Source of the DNA: Ruminiclostridium sp. | GTDB lineage: Bacteria > Bacillota > Clostridia > Oscillospirales > Ruminococcaceae | Direction of reading: 5' to 3' | NCBI GenBank assembly: GCA_017624025.1 | Contig: JAGANY010000032.1 | Coordinates: forward strand, 1 to 41,453 | Length of the DNA stretch: 41,453 nt | Shown here: in pieces, positions 32,892-40,614 of the stretch | How positions within the stretch are numbered: the stretch's first letter is position 1 | Layout: the number at the start of each line of letters is the position of its first letter | The notes under the pieces: model-generated | What the model was told of the DNA's origin: nothing | The model's database searches: none | What the model saw: only the letters and a program-made list of their open reading frames with translations | Made by a program: the position numbers and the translations under genes

Positions 32892-33347
32892 ATGGAAGAA
32901 ATCAATGAACAGACAGAAGCCACTGTCACAGCCGAAGAAGAGGTCTTTACAAAGGCACAGGTCGATGAGCTTATGGAAAAGGAACGAGCAGACTTTGAAA
33001 TAAAGCTTAAGGAAGCCGAAAAGCTGGCACAGATGGACGCACAGCAGAAGGCGGATTACCGCAAGAAGCAGGCGGAAGACGCTCTCCGTGAAAGAGAGCT
33101 TGCGGTTTCAAAGCGTGAGCTTATGGCTGACGCCATTGACAGACTCACAGAATACAAGCTTCCCAAAAGCCTTGTGCATTGTGTGAATCTTACCAGCCCC
33201 GAAGAGTACGAAAAGAGCATCGAAGGGCTTAAGTCCGCTTTCAGCGAGGCAGTTACACTGGCTGTAAACGAAAGAATAAGAGGTGCGGCTCCGAAGCTTG
33301 CGGTAACAGGCGGTAAGGACGCATTCTTAGACGGACTTTTTGAATAA
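32892..33347 (+). CDS. Phage capsid scaffold (DUF4355-like)
   Basis: 151-aa highly charged helical protein. Start 32892 (MEEINEQTEA) has AGAAAGGA. A Glu/Lys-rich coiled coil (VFTKAQVDELMEKERADFEIKLKEAEKLAQ..) followed by a compact C-terminal part (LAVTGGKDAFLDGLFE) is the layout of DUF4355/gp20-type scaffolds that precede phage capsid genes. Position 34 nt before the capsid gene agrees. First gene of the particle operon. Confidence 0.85.
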   Translation: MEEINEQTEATVTAEEEVFTKAQVDELMEKERADFEIKLKEAEKLAQMDAQQKADYRKKQAEDALRERELAVSKRELMADAIDRLTEYKLPKSLVHCVNLTSPEEYEKSIEGLKSAFSEAVTLAVNERIRGAAPKLAVTGGKDAFLDGLFE

Positions 33348-33380
33348 TAACATTCTTAAAAACGAAAGGAAAGAAAAATT

Positions 33381-34475
33381 ATGGCAATCAATTTAGCAGA
33401 AAAGTATTCATCCCAGGTTGATGAGGTTATAAGAAAGGGTCTCCTTTCTACAGCAGGCGTAAACAACGAGGTCTCCTTCGGAAACGCACAGACAGTAACA
33501 GTATTCTCTATGGATACCGCTCCCCTTAACGACTATAATCCCGAGGGCGGTATGCAGAGATACGGTACTCCCGTTGAGCTTCAGGATACTACACAGGAAA
33601 TGAAGATGACTCAGCAGAAGGCTTTTACCTTCACAATCGACAAGACCTTTGAGGCAGATTCTCCCGAAGGCGTAAGAAATGCCGGCAAGGCTCTCCAGAG
33701 ACAGATTGAACAGGTTATTATCCCCGAAATCGACCGTTACCGTTTCGAAAAGCTTTCCGAAAAAGCAGGCACAAAGAACTACGGCACTCTTACAGCGGAA
33801 AACGCATATACCTCCTTCGTTACAGCAAACACAGCTATCACAGACGAGGAATTCCCTGTCGAAAACCGTGTTGCATTCTGTTCCAACAGCTTTATCGAGC
33901 TTTTAAAGCAGGATACAGTTCATTTCACAAAGGCAACAGAAATTGCACAGGACAGAATCATCTTCAAGGGTATGGTTGGCGACTGTGACGGTGTTGCGGT
34001 TATTGCAGTACCCAAGAGACGTCTCCCTGCAGGCGTATCCTTTATCATCACTCATCCTATGTGTGCTCCCGCACCCGTAAAGCTTCAGGAATATAAGATT
34101 CACCGTGACCCTCCCGGCATTGCAGGTCACCTTGTTGAAGGTCTTTTATACCACGATATTTTCGTTTTCGACAAGAAGAAAAACGCCGTTTCCGTACAGT
34201 ACGGAAATCTCGGTTCCGTTTCTCTTGCTATGGAAGCAGGGGAAAGCGGTAAGGGCGTTCTTAAGCTTTCCGGCGATATTACAGGCGGTACTCCCGTTTA
34301 TAAGGCAGGAAGCTCTGTGACCGCTCCCGCTCTCGGCGACGATATTTCTTCCTGGACAGAAATCCCTGCCGACGGCGTTATTTCCGCAAGCGGAAAGGTA
34401 TGCGTAGCAATCAGAAATACTGACGGAAAGTGCGTTTCTGTTTCCGAGGTTATTACAGCCGTTACAGGAGCGTAA
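33381..34475 (+). CDS. Phage major capsid protein with C-terminal decoration-like domain
   Basis: 364 aa. About residues 1-270 resemble Firmicutes siphophage capsid proteins that follow a DUF4355 scaffold: VFSMDTAPLNDYNPEGG, AFTFTIDKTFEAD, EIDRYRFEKLSEKAG and a spine-helix-like IEQVIIPEIDRYRF. A fold of HK97 type is inferred. Residues of about 285-364 (GGTPVYKAGSSVTAPALG, ISASGKVCVAIRN) form a small beta-rich domain that may decorate the capsid surface. No maturation protease gene is next to it. GAAAGGAAAG precedes the start. Confidence 0.85.
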   Translation: MAINLAEKYSSQVDEVIRKGLLSTAGVNNEVSFGNAQTVTVFSMDTAPLNDYNPEGGMQRYGTPVELQDTTQEMKMTQQKAFTFTIDKTFEADSPEGVRNAGKALQRQIEQVIIPEIDRYRFEKLSEKAGTKNYGTLTAENAYTSFVTANTAITDEEFPVENRVAFCSNSFIELLKQDTVHFTKATEIAQDRIIFKGMVGDCDGVAVIAVPKRRLPAGVSFIITHPMCAPAPVKLQEYKIHRDPPGIAGHLVEGLLYHDIFVFDKKKNAVSVQYGNLGSVSLAMEAGESGKGVLKLSGDITGGTPVYKAGSSVTAPALGDDISSWTEIPADGVISASGKVCVAIRNTDGKCVSVSEVITAVTGA

Positions 34476-34524
34476 TTTTTTTCAGGCAGACGTTACAGAA
34501 ATACAATTTTGAGAGGAAATTATA

Positions 34525-34857
34525 ATGGAATATGTAGCTGAAGAATTATTTTTATTACGTCTGCCCGAAGGCACCGACCTTGATGAGTACAAGGTCGGTG
34601 CTCTTCTTTTAAGGGCAGAAAACACCATTCTCGATATAATCGGACGAAAGAGACTCCCCGAACAGCTTATTGATGTACAGGTGGAGCTTGCTTTGGTTTA
34701 TTATAACCGCCTCGGCACAGAGGGAGAGAAAAAGCATTCCGAAGGGGAATTAAGCACCGAATACATAGACGGCATTCCCTCGGATATAGAAAAAAGGCTT
34801 AGGAACTACCCTAGAAAGGCAGGTGCTTTGCGTGGGTATGATACAGAACAGGCTTGA
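34525..34857 (+). CDS. Phage head-tail connector (gp6/adaptor-like)
   Basis: 110-aa helical protein in the position of the HK97 gp6-like adaptor. EYKVGALLLRAENTILDIIGRKRLPEQL and VQVELALVYYNRLGTEGE show the four-helix layout, and DGIPSDIEKRLRNYPRKAG the usual end. It overlaps the next gene by 26 nt. GAGAGGAAA upstream. Function rests on position and layout. Confidence 0.75.
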   Translation: MEYVAEELFLLRLPEGTDLDEYKVGALLLRAENTILDIIGRKRLPEQLIDVQVELALVYYNRLGTEGEKKHSEGELSTEYIDGIPSDIEKRLRNYPRKAGALRGYDTEQA

Positions 34858-35146
34858 GCGTATTGATATATACGGGAGAGAGGAAAAAGAAAGCGGATAT
34901 ATCGGAAAAACCGTAAAGCCGAAGCTTTTAGGCTATGTTTATGCGAATATCCAGCCCTTATCCGAAAAGCTTACGGAGGAGCGAAGCGGTAAGACCTTAA
35001 GAAAAAGCGTAAAGCTTATTTTAAGACCTGACGCGGGGGTAAAATGCGGAGATTTCGTTGCAGTTTACAGCAAGAATCCGAACTTCGAAATTACCGAAAT
35101 AAAGCGTTTCCACGACCATATTTCAGCAACGGCGGTGAACCGATGA
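34832..35146 (+). CDS. Phage head-completion/stopper protein
   Basis: 104 aa if the GTG at 34832 is used (AGGTG lies 6 nt upstream); ATG at 34838 is an alternative. Beta-rich: KPKLLGYVYANIQPLS, LRKSVKLILRPD and VKCGDFVAVYSKNPNFEITEI are typical of SPP1 gp16-type stoppers. The stop overlaps the next start (ATGA). Confidence 0.7.
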   Translation: MGMIQNRLERIDIYGREEKESGYIGKTVKPKLLGYVYANIQPLSEKLTEERSGKTLRKSVKLILRPDAGVKCGDFVAVYSKNPNFEITEIKRFHDHISATAVNR

Positions 35147-35430
35147 TAAAATACAGCAGTGAGGCAGTGGAAAGGGCTCTTAAGCTTTCAGCCGAGGAAA
35201 TTCTCCGTGAAGCGAGGAGACTATGCCCCGTAAGGACAGGAAGACTTAAAAACAGCCTTACAGCAAAAGGCGAGACAGACAGAGGAGAGGTATTTACCGA
35301 TGTTCCTTACGCTTCTAAGGTCGAATTAGGAACCTCGAGGCAGAAGCCTAATCCATTCCTTTCGGGAGCGGTTACCGCTTCCGCAAGGAAGGTCACAGAT
35401 ATATTCAGAAAGGAATTACTGAAAAAATGA
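35143..35430 (+). CDS. HK97 gp10-family phage protein
   Basis: 95 aa. EILREARRLCPVRTGRLKNSL and VPYASKVELGTSRQKPNPFL are the hallmarks of the HK97 gp10 family (tail-completion type, usually with the P-V-x-T-G-x-L-x-x-S motif and a Y-A-x-x-V-E-x-G-T segment). Starts and ends with 4-nt ATGA overlaps to its neighbours. Confidence 0.9.
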   Translation: MIKYSSEAVERALKLSAEEILREARRLCPVRTGRLKNSLTAKGETDRGEVFTDVPYASKVELGTSRQKPNPFLSGAVTASARKVTDIFRKELLKK

Positions 35431-35792
35431 TTGATATAAAGCCTTTTATTGCGGAAAAAATAAAGCACCTCGCAAGGACAGAGCTTTCATACAACGAAAA
35501 TATAACGGCTCTCCCTGTTATCGTTATTTCCGAAACGGAAAATACTGCCGTTATTTTAAGCGAAGGAACCGAAAGGCTTACACGCATAACCCTTCAGCTC
35601 GATATTTACGCCGAAGAAGTCGCTGAGACAGAGGCGATTGCGGAAGGAGTAAGCGGTATCCTTACGGAAGCAGGCTTCAGAAGAAGCTTTTCACAGTCCG
35701 TTTACAGCGAGGAAGCTATGAGAAAGTGTATGCGGTTTACCTGTTGCATCGACAGGGTTCATAACCGTATAGTTGATTCAGAGGAGGCGTAA
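35427..35792 (+). CDS. Phage tail terminator-like protein
   Basis: 121 aa in the position of the tail terminator (DUF3168/gp17-like). AVILSEGTERLTRITLQLDIYAEEVAETEAIAEGV has the strand-strand-helix pattern, and the C-terminus RFTCCIDRVHNRIV a final strand. Coupled to the gp10-like gene by ATGA. Assignment by order and fold pattern. Confidence 0.7.
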   Translation: MIDIKPFIAEKIKHLARTELSYNENITALPVIVISETENTAVILSEGTERLTRITLQLDIYAEEVAETEAIAEGVSGILTEAGFRRSFSQSVYSEEAMRKCMRFTCCIDRVHNRIVDSEEA

Positions 35793-35796
35793 GCTT

Positions 35797-36225
35797 ATGG
35801 AACTTATTACAAGCGGAACAAAATTCTATCTTAACGGCCAGCATCTTTACGGCCTTAAATCTACTCCCGATATGGGCGGTACAAGAGAAAGAAAACAGGT
35901 CACAAATCTTCTCGATACCGCTCACAGATATATCGGCGGTCTTTATAAATATGACGACCTTACCTTCGGCTTTTACTATAACAGCGAAACCGCAAACCCC
36001 AACATTTCCGCCGGACAGGTTGCGTCGGCATATAAGGTTGCGAGGGCTATAGAATGCTCGGGGGCGTCGGTTACACAGAAGCTTGAATTTCCCGACGGTA
36101 CGTATTTTACCTGGACAGGACAGATTTCCACAAAGATAAAGAGTATGAACCCCGACGGAATTATGGAGTTCAGCATCATTTCAATTCCCGACACAAAGCT
36201 TATCCATAGCCACGATATAGCTTAA
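35797..36225 (+). CDS. Phage tail tube protein
   Basis: 142 aa. Start 35797 with AGGAGG. GTKFYLNGQHLYGLKSTPDMGG, DDLTFGFYYNSETAN and DGTYFTWTGQISTKIKSMNPDGIMEF give the beta-rich tail-tube pattern. Order (terminator, tube, chaperone) is canonical for siphophage tails. No sheath gene, so the tail is non-contractile. Confidence 0.8.
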   Translation: MELITSGTKFYLNGQHLYGLKSTPDMGGTRERKQVTNLLDTAHRYIGGLYKYDDLTFGFYYNSETANPNISAGQVASAYKVARAIECSGASVTQKLEFPDGTYFTWTGQISTKIKSMNPDGIMEFSIISIPDTKLIHSHDIA

Positions 36226-36238
36226 GAAAGGAGCATAT

Positions 36239-36598
36239 ATGAGCGGAAATACAAAAAAGATACCTTTTTTTACTTTTGAGGCGGGAGGGAAAAGCTATAT
36301 GCTCCGTCTTACGGCAGGCTCAGCCGTAAGGCTCGAGGAAAGGCTCGGCTGTTCAATATACGAGGGGCTATCGAAAATGAGCAGTGTTACGGTGGTTATG
36401 GAGTTTCTTTATGCACTTATCGAAAGTCTTACCCCCGAAATCACCAAGAACGTGGTCTATCACATTTTTGACGAGTACATAAGCGAGGGCGGAACCTTAA
36501 AACAGCTTAACGGAATTATTGCGGAGGCTCTCGACCGTTCGGGTTTTTTCGATACAGGGGACAGCACAGAACCGCCACAGAGCTTGTCCTCGAACTAA
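36239..36598 (+). CDS. Phage tail assembly chaperone, short form
   Basis: 119 aa, read entirely in the first frame. LRLTAGSAVRLEERLGCSIYEGL, VVMEFLYALIESLTPEI and HIFDEYISEGGTLKQL are typical of siphophage tail assembly chaperones encoded between tube and tape measure. Near its end lies a TTTTTTC slip site, from which a longer form is made (next entry). AGAAAGGAG precedes the start. Confidence 0.85.
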   Translation: MSGNTKKIPFFTFEAGGKSYMLRLTAGSAVRLEERLGCSIYEGLSKMSSVTVVMEFLYALIESLTPEITKNVVYHIFDEYISEGGTLKQLNGIIAEALDRSGFFDTGDSTEPPQSLSSN

Positions 36599-36822
36599 GG
36601 GCGGAAAGCCTCGCATATATTGATGACAGCCGTTTAAGCTGGGAGCTTACGGCGGAGGAATTAAGGGAAATTATCGGGGTAAGAAGAGCGGAAAAACGAA
36701 AACGCCTTGAAGATTGGTACCGCGTCAATGAATTGCTGGCGTTCAATATCGGAGCTCTTTGCAGGACAGCGGTGAATGCACCCCGACAGTTTCCGAAAAC
36801 AGTTGAGGAAGCGTTTTATTAG
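36239..36822 (+). CDS. Tail assembly chaperone, -1 frameshift fusion form (about 194 aa)
   Basis: The slippery heptamer T-TTT-TTC at 36544-36550 is in the zero frame. After a -1 slip, codons 36550-36822 stay open for 90 residues (RYRGQHRTATELVLELRAES.. ..FPKTVEEAFY, stop TAG at 36820). The extension is helical and charged (ELTAEELREIIGVRRAEKRK), as in gpGT-like proteins. It has no start codon of its own, so a simple ORF list misses it. The short:long ratio controls tape-measure loading in phages such as lambda. Frameshifting is established for this family; here it is inferred from the site and the open frame. Confidence 0.82.
36544..36550 (+). promoter_or_regulatory. Programmed -1 frameshift slip site
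   Basis: TTTTTTC, an X-XXY-YYZ heptamer, 50 nt before the zero-frame stop. Both frames code on either side as expected. Confidence 0.8.
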
Positions 36823-36985
36823 ATGAAAGATGAAAGATGAAAGATGAAAGATTATGGTGTCAGCTTCGCTGACGGATTTTAAAAATACGGGCGTCTGATA
36901 GTCGCCTGCATTGAAATTATATTTAAATCCATTGCCGTAAGGCAATACCGCAATTATTCATCATTCATCCTTAATCATTCATCAG
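36823..36985. repeat. Mini-hairpin interspersed element, copy D (between chaperone and tape measure)
   Basis: Starts within the frameshifted stop region with near-tandem GATGAAA repeats. It has GTCAGCTTCGCTGAC, ATTTAAAT boxes, ATTGCCGTAAGGCAAT, and ends with ATTCATCATTCATCC repeats. Fills the 176-nt gap inside the phage operon. Confidence 0.78.
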
Positions 36986-36998
36986 AAAGGTATAAACT

Positions 36999-37400
36999 AT
37001 GACAGTAGAACAGTTAAAGGTTATCGTTACGGCTCAGACAGGGGATTTTCAGGCTAAGATAGACGCTGTTAACGAGGCTTTGGAAAGGACGGTAAGCCTA
37101 GCGGAAAATGCGTCGGCAGGCATTATCGGAATGGATATTCAGACCTCGGAGAAAAGCGTTCAGGTAAGCCCCGTTTCCGACAGGGAGATAACTCCCGAGG
37201 GCGTTACGGGAGCAAGAGCAAGCGTTCTTTCCTTAAGAAGCGGAGAGACCCTTATCGGTGCTGTAAACGGCGATAACGAGAATAAAGGTACGGCTGTTCC
37301 TTTCCAGATTTTTACTACCGTCGAGCTTGACGGAGAGAGAGTAGGACAGTCGGTTGAAAGCTATAATGCTTCAAGACAGAGGATTACAAACGGAAGATAG
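36999..37400 (+). CDS. Miniature tape-measure-like protein
   Basis: 133 aa. The N-terminus (VEQLKVIVTAQTGDFQAKIDAVNEALE) matches the start of siphophage tape measures. The C-terminus (FTTVELDGERVGQSVESYNASRQRITNGR) matches their usual tail end, but the hundreds of residues normally between are missing. The short linker (TPEGVTGARASVLSLRSGE) has no membrane helix. It lies exactly where a tape measure belongs, after the chaperone and before the distal tail gene. AGAAAGG upstream. It would specify a tail of only a few tube rings, or none. Confidence 0.65.
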   Translation: MTVEQLKVIVTAQTGDFQAKIDAVNEALERTVSLAENASAGIIGMDIQTSEKSVQVSPVSDREITPEGVTGARASVLSLRSGETLIGAVNGDNENKGTAVPFQIFTTVELDGERVGQSVESYNASRQRITNGR

Positions 37401-37411
37401 AGGGAGAGAAA

Positions 37412-37777
37412 ATGTATTTTCTTACAATAAACGGGAAGGAGCTTCCCGTACCGAGCTTTTATTCGGTAGATAATAACGATATCGACAGCACCGACAGTGC
37501 ACGTTCGGATGAAACAGGGCTTATGCACCGACGGAGAGTAAGAAAGGGCGTAAGAACCTGTGAGGTCAAATGGATACTTGACGGTGAAAGTGCCGAGGGG
37601 CTTCATACAGACCTTTCGGAGCCCTTGCTTTCGGTAAGTATGCTTGACCCTGCAACCTGTGGTTATGTAAATTGCAGTATGTATGCAAAAAATCTCAGAA
37701 GTACCTTCTACCAGCAACAGAGCGGTCTTCCGAGAAAAAGCTGGTGGGAGATAAGCTGTAAGCTTATCGAGTATTAA
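37412..37777 (+). CDS. Phage distal tail protein (DUF6711-like)
   Basis: 121 aa. FLTINGKELPVPSFYSVDNNDIDS, DETGLMHRRRVRKGVRTCEVKW and KSWWEISCKLIEY follow the short distal-tail pattern that I associate with DUF6711 (strand, N-G-x-x-x-P, R-R-x-R-x-G). Would join the tube to the tip protein encoded next. Twelve nt after the tape-measure-like gene. Confidence 0.7.
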   Translation: MYFLTINGKELPVPSFYSVDNNDIDSTDSARSDETGLMHRRRVRKGVRTCEVKWILDGESAEGLHTDLSEPLLSVSMLDPATCGYVNCSMYAKNLRSTFYQQQSGLPRKSWWEISCKLIEY

Positions 37778-37788
37778 GGAGGGGAAAT

Positions 37789-40128
37789 ATGTATCCCGTA
37801 AGCGAAAGCTATAAGAAGGCGATAAAAAAGAATGTCGTAAATGACAGCGTAACAGGTACCGTTACTCTTACGGACGGTACGGTAATAGAGCTTACAGACG
37901 AAATAATTATGAAGGGTTCCTTAAGGATAAGCCACGAGCTTTGCCGTGACTATACCATAGGGACTTTTAATTTAGGCACGCTTAAAATAACATTTTTCGA
38001 CGATAACGCTCTTCTCCGTGATTTTTCGGGGGCAGAGATAAAGATATACTATAATATCGAAACAGAAGAGGGTATCGAAACGATACCTATGGGAATATTC
38101 ATAGCCGACGGCTCTTCCGTTAAAAGAAAGCGTTCGGCTTTAAGCCTTACGGCTTATGACTATGGTATTCTTTTCGATTGTGCGGTTGATGATGACGTAA
38201 GAATTATGACAGGCACAGCGGAGAGCCTTATAAGGACAGCCTGTGCAAGATGCGGAGCAGAGTATGGGGGAATGGACGAGGGGCTTCCTAATACGGGAAT
38301 TTATATAACGCCCTCTTCGAAGCAGATAGTTTCCTACCGTGATTTAATTCAGTGGTGTGCGGTGATGCTTTGTGGCTATGCGGTTATTGACCGAGAGGGG
38401 AAGCTTAAGATAATTTCCGCAAGATACAAGGTTTCCGAAGCGGACAGCTCTGATATTATCATAGACAAGTATCTCGGCTCTTTCGAACGCAACAGTATTT
38501 ATGTTACAGATACACGCTCCTGGATTGCGAGCATAAGCTCTTACAGCGGAGACAACAGAAAAATATACAAGTCGTCCATAACACAGCCCGACCCACAGGC
38601 TGAAAGAGCAATATATTCAATCCCCAAAAACCCCTTGCTTTCGGAAAAGAGCGAAAGCGAATGCGATATGATAAATACACAGTGGCTACGCTTCGTTGAC
38701 GGCTTCAAGCAGAGAGGAATAAACGCCGAAATCTACGGCGACCCGTCTCTTGACCCCGGGGACGTTATGCGTTGCTACGAGGGAGACATTGACCAGAGAC
38801 GAAGCATAGTCGGTCTTATAACAGGTATCGAATGGAATTACAGGAATTACCAGAGAATAACTTGTGCCTCGGCACAGCTTTCGGACGGTTTTCCCGAAGA
38901 GGAAGCCGAAACGGCAGAAAACGCTTCTCCGAAGCCCGTAAAGGTAACCTCACAGCTTGAAAAGAGAATAGATACGGCAGGCGTAAAATATACTGCAGGC
39001 GAAGGTATCGGAATAGTAGGCAACGAAATAAGGCTCGCAAGGGCAACAGGTCACAGCTTAGGCGGAGTTATGGTTTCGGGGGACTATACGAAAACAGGTA
39101 TCTGGCTCGATACAGGCACATTATCCATAAAACCTGCCTCATCGGGCAATCTCGGGGGCATAAAGCTCGGAGACGGGCTTGTTCCCGAAATCGACGAAAC
39201 GGAATATGAGCCGAAAAACGGAGTTATAAAGCTTCGTCTTACTGACGGGTTCAGAGTGCTTGATGACAATGAAGAAACGGAAGACCCCATAGAACAGGCG
39301 GAAAATCTCTACGGCGGAAGAAGAATAGCCCTAAAGCCCGCTACAAAGGCGGAAATCGGCGGTATAATAGTTGGGAACGGGCTCGATATTGACGAAGAGG
39401 GGGTACTTAAGGTAACCTCTGAGGGCAAGACCTATACGGCAGGAACGGGTATCGATATTTCTGACAAGGATGTTATTTCCGTAAAGACAGGCGAGGGAAT
39501 TGAAATTGATGAAAACGGGGCGATTACAGCACAGGCAGGTATTGAAAACGCTCTTTTTCTTACTGAAAAAACTCTTCCCGATTTTATTCATCAATATACC
39601 GAGGTCGGCTATTATTCGGGGCAGAAAATGATACTTGCGGAGCAGAAGCCGAACATTGTAGTACAGGGATATACGGCAGGAAATATCAATCAGAAGGCTC
39701 TTGCACCTGTATATACGAGTGCGGTTCTTAAGTATCTTCCCACACAGTCATCGGCCGAAACTTCCGATTGCAGTATCGGAATTGAGATATACAGCAGGGC
39801 AGATACTTATACAAACTTTATCGTAAAGGTAAACGGTACGTCCTATGGTCCGTACCAGACGTTCAATACGGACAATATGGGATTTATTCTGTGCTGGAAT
39901 ACGATATACGGCGAAAGCTTTGCTCCGAAGGCTCCTTACGGCTGTGTTCAGCTTACGGTATATGCGGTGATGCAGACCGCTTCGGGCACAGTTCAGTATA
40001 ATTCCGTATCGGGGGTCGGTTCAAGGCACTACCCCTTTGACAGCAAGGCGGAATATCATTCGGCAATATGCCTTGCGGTTGAAGAAAATACGCTCACAAG
40101 CGTTTCCGAAACGGTTACGGAGGTTTAA
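37789..40128 (+). CDS. Phage tail tip / receptor-binding protein
   Basis: 779 aa. Residues 1 to about 370 resemble siphophage tail (baseplate hub) proteins: YTIGTFNLGTLKITFFDD, RSALSLTAYDYGILFD, IYITPSSKQIVSYRDLIQWC and DPGDVMRCYEGD. From about 400 to 600 come beta-bead repeats (TAGEGIGIVGNEIRLA, GGIKLGDGLVPEIDE, GGIIVGNGLDIDEEGVL, TAGTGIDISDKDVISVKTG) as in phage tail fibres. The last ~150 residues (LFLTEKTLPDFIHQYTEVGYYSGQ.. SAICLAVEEN) form a distinct beta-rich head, probably the host-binding part. There is no visible enzyme domain. Intact, 10 nt after the distal tail gene. Confidence 0.8.
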   Translation: MYPVSESYKKAIKKNVVNDSVTGTVTLTDGTVIELTDEIIMKGSLRISHELCRDYTIGTFNLGTLKITFFDDNALLRDFSGAEIKIYYNIETEEGIETIPMGIFIADGSSVKRKRSALSLTAYDYGILFDCAVDDDVRIMTGTAESLIRTACARCGAEYGGMDEGLPNTGIYITPSSKQIVSYRDLIQWCAVMLCGYAVIDREGKLKIISARYKVSEADSSDIIIDKYLGSFERNSIYVTDTRSWIASISSYSGDNRKIYKSSITQPDPQAERAIYSIPKNPLLSEKSESECDMINTQWLRFVDGFKQRGINAEIYGDPSLDPGDVMRCYEGDIDQRRSIVGLITGIEWNYRNYQRITCASAQLSDGFPEEEAETAENASPKPVKVTSQLEKRIDTAGVKYTAGEGIGIVGNEIRLARATGHSLGGVMVSGDYTKTGIWLDTGTLSIKPASSGNLGGIKLGDGLVPEIDETEYEPKNGVIKLRLTDGFRVLDDNEETEDPIEQAENLYGGRRIALKPATKAEIGGIIVGNGLDIDEEGVLKVTSEGKTYTAGTGIDISDKDVISVKTGEGIEIDENGAITAQAGIENALFLTEKTLPDFIHQYTEVGYYSGQKMILAEQKPNIVVQGYTAGNINQKALAPVYTSAVLKYLPTQSSAETSDCSIGIEIYSRADTYTNFIVKVNGTSYGPYQTFNTDNMGFILCWNTIYGESFAPKAPYGCVQLTVYAVMQTASGTVQYNSVSGVGSRHYPFDSKAEYHSAICLAVEENTLTSVSETVTEV

Positions 40129-40129
40129 T

Positions 40130-40333
40130 ATGGACAGTACCATTGTAGTTGCGGTAATAAGCCTTATCGGAACCTTAGGCGGTTCTCTCGGCGGAATAGT
40201 AGTAAGCTCGAAGCTTACTGCATTCCGTCTCGAACAGCTGGAAAAGCGGGTTGCGGAGCATAACAACTTTGCGGTAAGGCTTCCTGTGATTGAAGAAAAG
40301 ATAAAGGAGCTTTCGAGAAGGATAGAGGAATAA
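40130..40333 (+). CDS. Small membrane protein, XhlA/holin-accessory-like
   Basis: 67 aa. Start 40130 with GGAGG, two nt after the tail-tip stop. One N-terminal membrane helix (IVVAVISLIGTLGGSLGGIVV) and a C-terminal coiled coil (LEQLEKRVAEHNNFAV, IEEKIKELSRRIEE). This is the layout of phage XhlA-like or DUF7365-like membrane proteins. No endolysin or other holin follows, so lysis is not supported. It might tether the particle to the membrane. Confidence 0.75.
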   Translation: MDSTIVVAVISLIGTLGGSLGGIVVSSKLTAFRLEQLEKRVAEHNNFAVRLPVIEEKIKELSRRIEE

Positions 40334-40336
40334 AAA

Positions 40337-40363
40337 ACCGCACCCTTTGGGGTGCGGTTTTTA
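40337..40363 (+). terminator. Rho-independent terminator of the phage-particle operon
   Basis: ACCGCACCCTTTGGGGTGCGGT followed by a T-run. Confidence 0.93.
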
Positions 40364-40407
40364 TCGTAGGGGCGACTAATAGCCAGAATCTTAGAGGGAA
40401 GAGATTT

Positions 40408-40535
40408 GGATGGGTGAATGATGAAGGATGAATAACGAATAATGAATAATGAATAATTGTGGTGTCAGCTTCGCTGACGGATTTGAATATAATTTAAATG
40501 TTAATGTAGGGGCGACCTTTGGTCGCCCGATATAG
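40408..40535. repeat. Mini-hairpin interspersed element, copy E (half element)
   Basis: Left flank of GAATGATGAAGGATGAATAA-type repeats, GTCAGCTTCGCTGAC, ATTTGAATATAATTTAAAT and GGGCGACCTTTGGTCGCCC. The right-hand GTCCGCC hairpin and TTCATTC flank are missing, so it is a truncated copy. Confidence 0.7.
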
Positions 40536-40556
40536 ATAGCGAAAACGCCGAAGGTG

Positions 40557-40605
40557 CACCTCATCCGTCGTCAACCCGCAAGCGGTTACGATGACTGATG
40601 AGGTG
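40557..40605. repeat. Long imperfect hairpin, possible remnant of another repeat family
   Basis: Outer stem CACCTCATC / GATGAGGTG, inner AACCCGC / GCGGTT. The CACCTCATCCGTCGTC start resembles repeats common in gut Firmicutes. It could also serve as the terminator of the minus-strand regulator, but there is no T-run. Confidence 0.5.
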
Positions 40606-40614
40606 TAATCGAGA

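Noticed and set aside
32757..40363. Contractile injection system or tailocin
   Set aside because: A capsid and scaffold are present, and there is no sheath, baseplate wedge, spike or AAA ATPase gene; the tail genes are of the non-contractile siphophage type.
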